A stretch of DNA of 6,261 nt, taken from NCBI GenBank assembly GCA_945861915.1, contig CAMAWK010000139.1:1-6261 (forward strand), read 5' to 3'. The notes beneath the pieces were generated by a model that worked only from the letters and a program-made list of their open reading frames with translations, ran no database searches and was not told where the DNA came from. The position numbers and the translations under genes were made by a program. Source of the stretch: Flavobacterium psychrophilum (GTDB taxonomy: Bacteria; Bacteroidota; Bacteroidia; Flavobacteriales; Flavobacteriaceae). Shown one piece after another: positions 1-4,894 of this stretch. Within the stretch, counting starts at the first letter, position 1. Every line of letters starts with the position of its first letter.

Positions 1-627
1 AATCCGCGTGGGGTGGTAGTTCATAGTTTTAAAACGCCCAACTCGACAGAATTAGAGCACGATTATTTGTGGCGTCACTATTTGGCTTTGCCTGAGAAAG
101 GAAAGTTTGCGATTTTTAATAGAACACATTATGAAAATGTTTTGGTTACTCGTGTTCACCCCGAATATATTTTGAATGAAAATTTGCCAGGACTTGAGAA
201 AACAGATGATATTACGCCCGATTTTTGGGATAACAGAATGGAACAAATCAACAATTTCGAGAAGCACATTTCGCAAAACGGAACGATTGTTTTGAAGTTT
301 TATTTCCACATGAGCAAAGAAGAACAGCGAAAACGCTTGATGCGAAGATTGGAGAACGAGGAACATCACTGGAAATTTTCGCCTGGTGATTTAAAAGAAA
401 GAGCTTGTTGGGAAGCGTATATAAATTTTTATGAAGAAGCGATTAATAAAACGGCTACATCACTCGCTCCATGGTATATAATTCCTTCAGATGATAAGGA
501 AATGGCACGTTATATTGTAGCTAAAATTATTTTAGAAGAATTACAAAAACGAACCGATATAAAAGAGCCTGAATTAGACGAAAAAGTAAAAGCTAACTTT
601 GCTGAATATAAAAAAATGCTGGAATAA
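1..627 (+). CDS. PPK2-family polyphosphate kinase (polyphosphate:nucleotide phosphotransferase), 5'-truncated by window edge
   Basis: The frame is open from base 1 to the TAA at 625-627, giving the last 208 residues. The GTG at 13 lies inside the conserved domain and is not a real start. PPK2 enzymes move phosphate between polyphosphate and nucleotides (ADP/GDP or AMP) in the cytoplasm. Visible family features are the conserved block with SFKTPNSTELEHDYLWR (fragment residues 9-25), the Walker B-type segment FNRTHYENVLVTRVHP (39-54), and the basic lid helix with RKRLMRRLE followed by HHWKFSPGDLKER (about 110-134). The Walker A loop (GxDxxGKxG type) is expected upstream and falls outside the window. 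Against a usual length near 270-300 residues, roughly 80-90 are missing. The Walker B position has Asn (FNR) where many PPK2s have Asp (FDR). I believe this is common in relatives of this subgroup, but could not check it. Donor and acceptor preference cannot be told from this fragment. Confidence 0.93.
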   Translation, partial: NPRGVVVHSFKTPNSTELEHDYLWRHYLALPEKGKFAIFNRTHYENVLVTRVHPEYILNENLPGLEKTDDITPDFWDNRMEQINNFEKHISQNGTIVLKFYFHMSKEEQRKRLMRRLENEEHHWKFSPGDLKERACWEAYINFYEEAINKTATSLAPWYIIPSDDKEMARYIVAKIILEELQKRTDIKEPELDEKVKANFAEYKKMLE

Positions 628-647
628 CTATTGCGATTGAATTGACT

Positions 648-655
648 TATATTTG
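648..655 (+). promoter_or_regulatory. Promoter -7 element (TATATTTG) for the MATE gene
   Basis: TATATTTG fits the Bacteroidota -7 consensus TAnnTTTG exactly and begins 20 bases after the kinase stop codon. Transcription would start near 661-663, leaving a leader of about 15 bases before the GTG at 678. No good -33 TTG sits at the usual 17-23 base spacing; the nearest, at 631-633, gives only 14. The bases around it (TATATTTGCAGTC) match the rpmH promoter core at 12 of 13 positions. Confidence 0.6.
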
Positions 656-677
656 CAGTCTTACAAAAAATAAATCG

Positions 678-2042
678 GTGAATATATCTCAATACACAAA
701 AGAGTTTTCTTATAATTTTAAGTTGGCTTATCCAGTTATTTTAGGAATGTTGGGGCATACTTTAATAGCTATTGTCGACAATTTTATGGTCGGCAATTTG
801 GGTTCCACAGAGTTGGCGGCAGTTTCACTAGGGAATAGTTTTATTTTTATAGGAATGTCACTAGGTATTGGTTTTTCTACTGCGATTACTCCTTTAATTG
901 CTGAAGCTGATGCTGAAAAAGACGATAATAAAATCCGAACTACTTTTCATCACGGATTGTTACTTTGTACGGTATTAGGAATTGTTGTTTGTTTATTGAT
1001 CATTCTTTCGAAGCCCTTAATGCTTCTTATGAACCAACCAACAGCGGTTGTTGAATTGGCTTCGCCTTATATAGACTGGGTTGCTTTTTCACTAATACCT
1101 GTTATTGTTTTTCAAGGATATAAACAATTTGCTGATGGTTTGTCGCAAACAAAATATTCGATGTATGCTATATATTTAGCCAATTTGGTTCATGTTTTTT
1201 TTAATTATGTGTTGATTTATGGGGTTTGGGGATTTCCAAAATTGGGGATTATTGGAGCTGCATTAGGAACTGTAATTTCAAGAATTATGATGGTGGTTTT
1301 CTTGCATTATATTTTGCAAAAAAACCAAGCTTTTCAACGGTATTTTAAGAATTTTAGTTTTGATGAAATACAGAAATCTATTTTAAAAAAAATCATCAAT
1401 TTAGGCTTGCCATCTGCGATGCAAATGTTGTTCGAAGTTGCTTTGTTTACAGCTGCTATTTGGCTTTCGGGTTCTCTTGGAAAAAACAGTCAAGCGGCGA
1501 ATCAAATCGCTTTGACATTGGCTTCTTCTACTTTTATGGTAGCTATGGGTTTTAGTGTTGCTGCGATGATTAGAGTGAGTAATTACAAAGGATCGAGGGA
1601 TTCTAAACAGTTGATTACTGTGGCTCAATCTATTTTTTTACTAGCTATTTTGGTCGAAATTTTCTTCGCACTTGTTTTTGTAATTTCACATCAATTTCTT
1701 CCACATTTATTCTTAAATATGTCTAATGCTTCACAACAATTAGATAATAATCAAATTATTGCTATTGCGTCTCAATTGCTATTGGTGGCTGCAGTATTTC
1801 AGATTTCGGATGGTATTCAAGTGGTTGTACTTGGAGCATTACGAGGGTTGCAAGACGTGAAAATACCCATGTATATTACTTTTGTTGCCTATTGGGTAAT
1901 AGGGTTTCCTATTTCGTATTATCTTGGAATTTGTACGGATTTAAAAACAACTGGGATTTGGATAGGACTTTTGGCAGGATTATCAGCCGCCGCTTTATTT
2001 TTGTATCTTCGCTTTTCGAGGTTAACTAAAAAATTAAACTAA
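678..2042 (+). CDS. MATE family efflux transporter (NorM-like)
   Basis: This is an inner-membrane antiporter of about 12 helices that would export organic cations, drugs or metabolites using a Na+ or H+ gradient. From the GTG at 678 it has 454 residues, a normal MATE length. I chose this GTG because the upstream in-frame TTG at 642 lies before the -7 promoter box at 648-655 and would not be in the transcript. Family signs are the first-helix segment with GMLGHTLIAIVDNFMVG (residues 23-39), the start of the second half with LGLPSAMQMLFEVALF (about 243-258), and SDGIQVVVLGALRGLQD (377-393). Asp34, Glu253 and Asp378 fall where NorM-type MATEs carry the acidic residues used for cation coupling, which supports an active transporter. 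It follows the PPK2 gene by 50 bases and precedes the SPFH gene by 39. Substrate and coupling ion cannot be inferred. The start is less certain than the identity. Confidence 0.93.
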   Translation: MNISQYTKEFSYNFKLAYPVILGMLGHTLIAIVDNFMVGNLGSTELAAVSLGNSFIFIGMSLGIGFSTAITPLIAEADAEKDDNKIRTTFHHGLLLCTVLGIVVCLLIILSKPLMLLMNQPTAVVELASPYIDWVAFSLIPVIVFQGYKQFADGLSQTKYSMYAIYLANLVHVFFNYVLIYGVWGFPKLGIIGAALGTVISRIMMVVFLHYILQKNQAFQRYFKNFSFDEIQKSILKKIINLGLPSAMQMLFEVALFTAAIWLSGSLGKNSQAANQIALTLASSTFMVAMGFSVAAMIRVSNYKGSRDSKQLITVAQSIFLLAILVEIFFALVFVISHQFLPHLFLNMSNASQQLDNNQIIAIASQLLLVAAVFQISDGIQVVVLGALRGLQDVKIPMYITFVAYWVIGFPISYYLGICTDLKTTGIWIGLLAGLSAAALFLYLRFSRLTKKLN

Positions 2043-2081
2043 ATTTATTCTTTAACTAAATTCCATTTAAAAACTAAAATT

Positions 2082-2990
2082 ATGATACTATTGATTATTG
2101 TTGGTTTTATTTTACTATTTCTAAGTTTTGTTTTAAAAAACAACGTTAACAATCCTTTATTTAAGTTTTCGAATACTTTTCGATTGATTGGATTTTTGGT
2201 AATTGCTTTAGGACTTTTCTCTTCAATGTTCAAACAAATTGATGCTAGTAAAGTTGGAGTTAAATCGCTTTACGGAAGTGTGGAGCCTGGTATTTTAGAA
2301 AGCGGTTTACATATTATCAATCCACTTTTAGATGTAACCAATTTTGATATTCAAACTCAAAATTACACTATGTCTGCCATTCACGGTGAAGGAGCAGTTG
2401 AAGGTGATGATGCGATTCGGGTTTTGTCAAACGATGGATTAGAAGTAGTGATAGACCTAACGGTTTTGTACCGAGTGATTCCGAACGAAACGCCTAAAAT
2501 TTTTAAGCAAATTGGTGTCAATTATACCGATAAAATTGTTCGTCCTGTAACGAGAACCCGCATTCGTGACAACGCTGTTTATTATGATGCGGTGGCTTTG
2601 TATTCGACAAAAAGAAGCGAGTTTCAACAGCGAATCTTTAAAACAATCGAAGCCGATTTTAAAAGCCGAGGATTGATTTTGGAGCAGTTATTAATTAGAA
2701 ATATAAACTTACCAGCCTCTGTAAAAGCGACTATTGAAAGTAAGATTAATGCCGAACAAGATGCTCAAAAAATGACTTTTGTATTGCAAAAAGAAAAACA
2801 AGAAGCAGAAAGAAAAAGGGTAGAAGCACAAGGTATTGCGGATTATCAAAGAATTATATCTACTGGATTGACAGATAAACAATTGCAATACGAACAAATA
2901 AAAGCCCAAAAAGAAATTGCTACTTCTCCCAATTCTAAAATTATTTTTATGGGAAAAGGAAGTGCGCCAGTGATACTTTCGGATAAATAA
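2082..2990 (+). CDS. SPFH/Band 7 (prohibitin-like) membrane protein
   Basis: The 302-residue product has two N-terminal hydrophobic segments (about residues 2-18 and 33-49). An SPFH/prohibitin domain follows, opening with QIDASKVGVKSLYGSVEPGI (52-71) and including LSNDGLEVVIDLTVLYRV (115-132) and RTRIRDNAVYYDA (158-170). A charged helix rich in Glu, Lys and Gln (about 215-258) is a likely coiled coil, and the tail is AQKEIATSPNSKIIFMGKG (275-293). SPFH proteins form ring-shaped membrane assemblies that organise lipid domains or control membrane proteases. The ATG at 2082 is the first in frame, and the preceding AAAACTAAAATT suits A-rich Bacteroidota initiation. No promoter or terminator is evident in the 39-base gap after the MATE gene, so co-transcription is likely. 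No NfeD, HflK/HflC or FtsH partner lies in the window. Prohibitin-type is the best fit; HflC-like is possible, and the exact role is unknown. Confidence 0.9.
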   Translation: MILLIIVGFILLFLSFVLKNNVNNPLFKFSNTFRLIGFLVIALGLFSSMFKQIDASKVGVKSLYGSVEPGILESGLHIINPLLDVTNFDIQTQNYTMSAIHGEGAVEGDDAIRVLSNDGLEVVIDLTVLYRVIPNETPKIFKQIGVNYTDKIVRPVTRTRIRDNAVYYDAVALYSTKRSEFQQRIFKTIEADFKSRGLILEQLLIRNINLPASVKATIESKINAEQDAQKMTFVLQKEKQEAERKRVEAQGIADYQRIISTGLTDKQLQYEQIKAQKEIATSPNSKIIFMGKGSAPVILSDK

Positions 2991-3002
2991 TTTAAAAAGA
3001 AA

Positions 3003-3085
3003 ATAGACTAATAGACAGATAGAATATAGATTGTGTTCGTTTAATGATTGTGTCTATCATCCATATGTCTATCATCTTTTATCTA
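3003..3085. repeat. Iterated ATAGA units facing GTCTAT direct repeats (imperfect inverted arrangement)
   Basis: ATAGA begins at 3003, 3011, 3019 and 3026, a period of 8, 8 and 7 bases; the first two are ATAGAC. Farther right, the 11-mer TGTCTATCATC occurs at 3051-3061 and again at 3066-3076, and a third TCTA follows at 3082-3085. The two arms are complementary: ATAGAC at 3003-3008 can pair with GTCTAT at 3067-3072, and ATAGACA at 3011-3017 with TGTCTAT at 3051-3057, giving a nested fold. The block lies between the SPFH stop and the next ATG at 3100. It has no GC-rich stem plus T-run, so it is not a normal terminator. Confidence 0.55.
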
Positions 3086-3099
3086 AAAAAACAAAAAAA

Positions 3100-3330
3100 A
3101 TGGAATTACCAAAATTTTTACTAGGCGACAATACCGATTTTCCTGATGATATTTTTATCATTCATTTGGATTATCCTCGTTTTATTATTAATCTCAAAGA
3201 TGATGAAGTCGAGTTTATGGAAGAAGCCGAAGATTTGGACGAAGGCGAGTTAAATGCCGAAATGGAAGGATTAATAGTACTCGCCAATGATTTTTACGAC
3301 AGAGAAATGGAGCGTTACGAGAAGGAATAA
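3100..3330 (+). CDS. Small acidic conserved-type hypothetical protein (76 aa)
   Basis: I start this gene at the ATG at 3100, where the protein begins MELPKFLLGDNTDFPDDIF. The frame is open farther upstream, but that part runs through the repeat block and encodes nothing protein-like, whereas AAAAAAACAAAAAAAATG is an ideal flavobacterial start context. The product has 11 Asp and 14 Glu against 3 Lys and 3 Arg, so it is strongly acidic. It has no signal peptide or membrane helix. The N-terminal half (IFIIHLDYPRFIINLKDDEVEF, residues about 18-39) looks like alternating beta strands, followed by a very acidic stretch (41-50) and a C-terminal helix (about 51-76). The sequence resembles small proteins I associate with flavobacteria, but no function is known to me. 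It probably acts in the cytoplasm, possibly by binding a basic partner, which is inference only. Confidence 0.8.
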   Translation: MELPKFLLGDNTDFPDDIFIIHLDYPRFIINLKDDEVEFMEEAEDLDEGELNAEMEGLIVLANDFYDREMERYEKE

Positions 3331-3405
3331 TTTTTTTTAAGAAAATAGGGTAACAAAATAATAAGTTGATTGATATCGTCATATAACTCTAAAACTTAAA
3401 AAAAA

Positions 3406-3837
3406 ATGAAAACTCTAAAAAAATCAATTATCGCAGTAGTTTTAACAATCGGTACTTTAACAATTACACAAGCGCAACAAACAACAAGAAAAGGTTGGGA
3501 TGGGACTATTAAAGGAAAACAAACTCAAGCTGCTACTTTTGGAGAAAAGGTAGGCGTTGAAACTACAACTAATACTCAAACAGCTGTAATTATTACTAGA
3601 AAAGGATATCAATATTACATGGCTCAGAGCGATATGGCAACTACATCGTCTGAAAGACTTGCCAACAATAAGCATCCTGATTTAATGAAGCGACAATCAA
3701 AACCAATTTCAGAAACAGTTCAGAATGAGGTTGAAGTAGTTTCAGATACAGTTCAGGAAGAAGCGGAAAACAAAATTAAACTAGCTACTCCTTCAAACAA
3801 AAAAGAATATGTTGGTCATGTTACGCTGATAAAATAA
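3406..3837 (+). CDS. Exported hypothetical protein with signal peptide and internal 11-residue repeat (143 aa)
   Basis: The ATG at 3406 follows an A-run, and the protein begins with a textbook signal peptide: basic MKTLKK, a hydrophobic core (residues 8-20) and a likely cleavage site after TQA at 23, leaving Gln at the mature N-terminus. There is no lipobox Cys, so it should be periplasmic or secreted rather than a lipoprotein. The mature part is rich in Thr, Gln and Lys and carries TRKGW (about 27-31) and TRKGY (about 64-68), a repeated short motif. Near the C-terminus, SETVQNEVEVV and SDTVQEEAENK form an 11-residue tandem repeat encoded by a 33-base unit. I do not recognise a domain and assign no function. 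It lies 75 bases after the acidic-protein gene. No TAnnTTTG box is visible upstream, so its promoter is unclear. A strong hairpin follows its stop. Confidence 0.82.
   Translation: MKTLKKSIIAVVLTIGTLTITQAQQTTRKGWDGTIKGKQTQAATFGEKVGVETTTNTQTAVIITRKGYQYYMAQSDMATTSSERLANNKHPDLMKRQSKPISETVQNEVEVVSDTVQEEAENKIKLATPSNKKEYVGHVTLIK
3707..3772 (+). repeat. Two-copy imperfect 33-bp tandem repeat inside the exported-protein gene
   Basis: The unit at 3707-3739 is followed directly by a second at 3740-3772. The first halves are nearly identical (TTTCAGAAACAGTTCAGAA against TTTCAGATACAGTTCAGGA), while the second halves have diverged. The period of 33 keeps the reading frame and encodes the SETVQ/SDTVQ peptide repeats, consistent with an in-frame duplication that has since diverged. 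Confidence 0.65.
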
Positions 3838-3863
3838 TTTTTCAGTTAAAAATAGACCAACAA

Positions 3864-3908
3864 AAAAGTCGAAATTCAAGAAGTTATACTTTTTGAATTT
3901 CGACTTTT
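3864..3908. terminator. Bidirectional intrinsic terminator between convergent genes
   Basis: The arms 3864-3879 (AAAAGTCGAAATTCAA) and 3893-3908 (TTGAATTTCGACTTTT) are perfect complements over 16 bases. Pairing continues inward through one G-U pair to a 20-pair stem with a 5-base loop, TTATA, at 3884-3888. The outer ends give an A-run on the left and a T-run on the right, so it can end transcription on both strands. It sits 26 bases after the + strand stop at 3837 and 19 bases from the end of the minus-strand gene at 3928. Confidence 0.88.
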
Positions 3909-3927
3909 ACATTTTAGAACGTAAGAT

Positions 3928-4443
3928 TTATATCTTTTTCATCTGCTCTTTCATCATTTTAATTTGATCGGCAAGCATATTTTGCTTGTCTAGTTTTCTG
4001 GCTTCATTTAGTAAATTAGTAGCTTCCAATTTTCTTCGGCGAGTCATTGCAATTCCTGCTAAATTTAATTTTGCTACAGCCAAATCCATATCCATAGATA
4101 AACCTAATTCAATGGCTTTTTTGAAAAATTTTTCCGATTGGTTGATGTTTGTTTGCGAAAGCATGATTCCGTGCAAATAATTAAAATAACCTTGTTGTTT
4201 TCTAACCAAAGCAGATTCTGGATTTTTAATGTATGCCAACCATTTTTTGGCTCCTTCAAAATCTTGTTTACGCAACTTTAGGAAAGCCAATAAAATAAAT
4301 TCATTTTTAAAGTAAAGAAATAATGGAATCAAAGATAGAATGATAAGGAAAATCCCATTGCCGATATTAGATTCAGTAAATTGCCAAACGCTAGCAATTA
4401 AGATAAGTCCAACAATGAAAAGTTTGATAATTTTAGGAAACAT
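3928..4443 (-). CDS. Membrane-anchored TPR-like protein (171 aa), function unknown
   Basis: Read on the minus strand from the ATG at 4443-4441 to a stop at 3930-3928. The N-terminus has two hydrophobic helices (about residues 5-22 and 29-46) separated by the short polar link TESNIGNG. The rest is helical and soluble. The segments FLKLRKQDFEGAKKWLAYI (about 54-72), YFNYLHGIMLSQ through KFFKKAIELG (about 87-114) and AVAKLNLAGIAMTRRRKLEATNLLNEARKLD (about 122-152) have the spacing and small/aromatic pattern of tetratricopeptide-type helix pairs, which mediate protein contacts. The most likely arrangement is a hairpin in the inner membrane with the TPR part in the cytoplasm. The partner is unknown. 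It is transcribed divergently from rpmH and converges on the exported-protein gene. A TATCTTTG box lies 20 bases upstream of its ATG. The TPR assignment comes from pattern reading only. Confidence 0.82.
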   Translation of the reverse strand: MFPKIIKLFIVGLILIASVWQFTESNIGNGIFLIILSLIPLFLYFKNEFILLAFLKLRKQDFEGAKKWLAYIKNPESALVRKQQGYFNYLHGIMLSQTNINQSEKFFKKAIELGLSMDMDLAVAKLNLAGIAMTRRRKLEATNLLNEARKLDKQNMLADQIKMMKEQMKKI

Positions 4444-4463
4444 GATGTTTAATTTTAGGTTAG

Positions 4464-4471
4464 CAAAGATA
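4464..4471 (-). promoter_or_regulatory. Promoter -7 element (TATCTTTG on minus strand) for the TPR-like gene
   Basis: On the minus strand the sequence reads TATCTTTG, an exact TAnnTTTG match, and it lies 20 bases from the ATG at 4443, so the leader would be roughly 12-15 bases. No TTG at the usual upstream spacing is visible (the region is an A/T run), so the -33 half is weak or absent. Confidence 0.5.
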
Positions 4472-4505
4472 AGAAAATGAATTAAAAAAAAAATTATAAA
4501 ACCAC

Positions 4506-4535
4506 TTGTCAGAAATAAAAGTCTTTGTATATTTG
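4506..4535 (+). promoter_or_regulatory. rpmH promoter (TTG-N19-TATATTTG)
   Basis: TTG at 4506-4508 and TATATTTG at 4528-4535 are separated by 19 bases, a full match to the Bacteroidota housekeeping promoter (-33 TTG, -7 TAnnTTTG). This is the best promoter in the window, as expected for a ribosomal protein gene. Transcription should start near 4541-4543, giving a leader of about 67-70 bases before the rpmH ATG. Within that leader, TTTTGAAAT occurs twice (4543-4551 and 4559-4567). Confidence 0.75.
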
Positions 4536-4609
4536 CACTCGGTTTTGAAATGACAAATTTTTGAAATCAAATTCACATCAATAATACATTTTTTTAAAGA
4601 TACAAAGCA

Positions 4610-4771
4610 ATGAGCAAAAGAACGTTTCAACCATCGAAAAGAAAGAGAAGAAATAAGCACGGATTTATGGACAGAATGGAATCTGCAAATGGAAGAAAAG
4701 TGCTTGCTCGTCGTAGAGCTAAAGGAAGACATAAATTGACTGTTTCTTGCGAACCAAGACATAAAAAATAA
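4610..4771 (+). CDS. rpmH: 50S ribosomal protein L34
   Basis: This short ORF encodes 53 residues beginning [19 protein letters not shown] and continuing with [20 protein letters not shown], the defining signature of bacterial L34, a small basic protein bound to 23S rRNA in the large subunit. The length is slightly above the usual 44-47 because of a C-terminal extension ([10 protein letters not shown]). I believe this is normal in Bacteroidota. The ATG at 4610 is fixed by the conserved N-terminus. It has a strong own promoter about 75-100 bases upstream and an intrinsic terminator after it, so it is probably mainly monocistronic. The usual neighbours rnpA, yidD and yidC are not next to it; carB follows instead. 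Confidence 0.98.
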   Translation: MSKRTFQPSKRKRRNKHGFMDRMESANGRKVLARRRAKGRHKLTVSCEPRHKK

Positions 4772-4786
4772 TGTTTATATAAACAT
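4771..4786. other. Perfect 16-bp palindrome overlapping the rpmH stop codon
   Basis: ATGTTTATATAAACAT reads the same on both strands and includes the last base of the rpmH TAA. It sits just before the terminator stem at 4791. It could be a dimeric protein-binding site, or merely AT-rich chance sequence. As an RNA hairpin it would have almost no loop, so a structural role is unlikely. Confidence 0.4.
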
Positions 4787-4790
4787 ACAT

Positions 4791-4824
4791 AAAGGCGTTA
4801 CTGTTATTAGTATCGCCTTTTTTT
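4791..4824 (+). terminator. Intrinsic terminator after rpmH
   Basis: AAAGGCG at 4791-4797 pairs with CGCCTTT at 4814-4820. After a single T-T mismatch the stem continues with TACT/AGTA around a 6-base loop (4803-4808). A run of T from 4818 to 4824 follows, completing a standard rho-independent terminator 20 bases after the stop codon. Confidence 0.85.
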
Positions 4825-4841
4825 ATACCTTTTCATTAAGA

Positions 4842-4873
4842 AAGTTTAAAGTTGTTTATCTAGCTTTAAACTT
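4842..4873 (+). promoter_or_regulatory. Leader hairpin upstream of carB
   Basis: AAGTTTAAAG at 4842-4851 and CTTTAAACTT at 4864-4873 are perfect 10-base complements around a 12-base spacer, within which one U-G and one U-A pair could extend the stem. It lies 21 bases before the carB ATG. An A-run follows instead of a T-run, so it is not an intrinsic terminator on this strand. It may be part of the carB 5' leader or an operator; its role is unknown. No clear TAnnTTTG promoter is visible between the rpmH terminator and carB. The nearest is TACCTTTT at 4826-4833, one base off. Confidence 0.5.
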
Positions 4874-4894
4874 AAAATAAAAAAAACAAAAAAA

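Noticed and set aside
52..369. Minus-strand ORF opposite the PPK2 gene
   Set aside because: It overlaps a conserved kinase domain on the other strand and its translation is not protein-like.
2709..2909. Minus-strand ORF opposite the SPFH coiled-coil region
   Set aside because: A Phe/Cys-rich translation is what the reverse of Lys/Glu/Gln-rich codons gives; the SPFH gene explains the DNA.
3003..3085. Possible mini CRISPR array
   Set aside because: Repeat units are only 5-11 bases with 2-10 base gaps, there are no spacers of normal length and no cas genes are present.
3031..3099. 23-codon N-terminal extension of the acidic protein
   Set aside because: It reads through the repeat block from a weak start, while ATG 3100 has an ideal A-rich context and begins the protein-like sequence.
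3331..3405. Possible terminator or promoter between the acidic-protein and exported-protein genes
   Set aside because: A T-run follows the stop but no stem precedes it, and no TAnnTTTG box is present; nothing supportable was seen.
4460..4762. Minus-strand 100-codon ORF opposite rpmH and its promoter
   Set aside because: It lies antisense to the certain L34 gene and its leader; the translation is Ser/Phe/Lys-rich with no family features.
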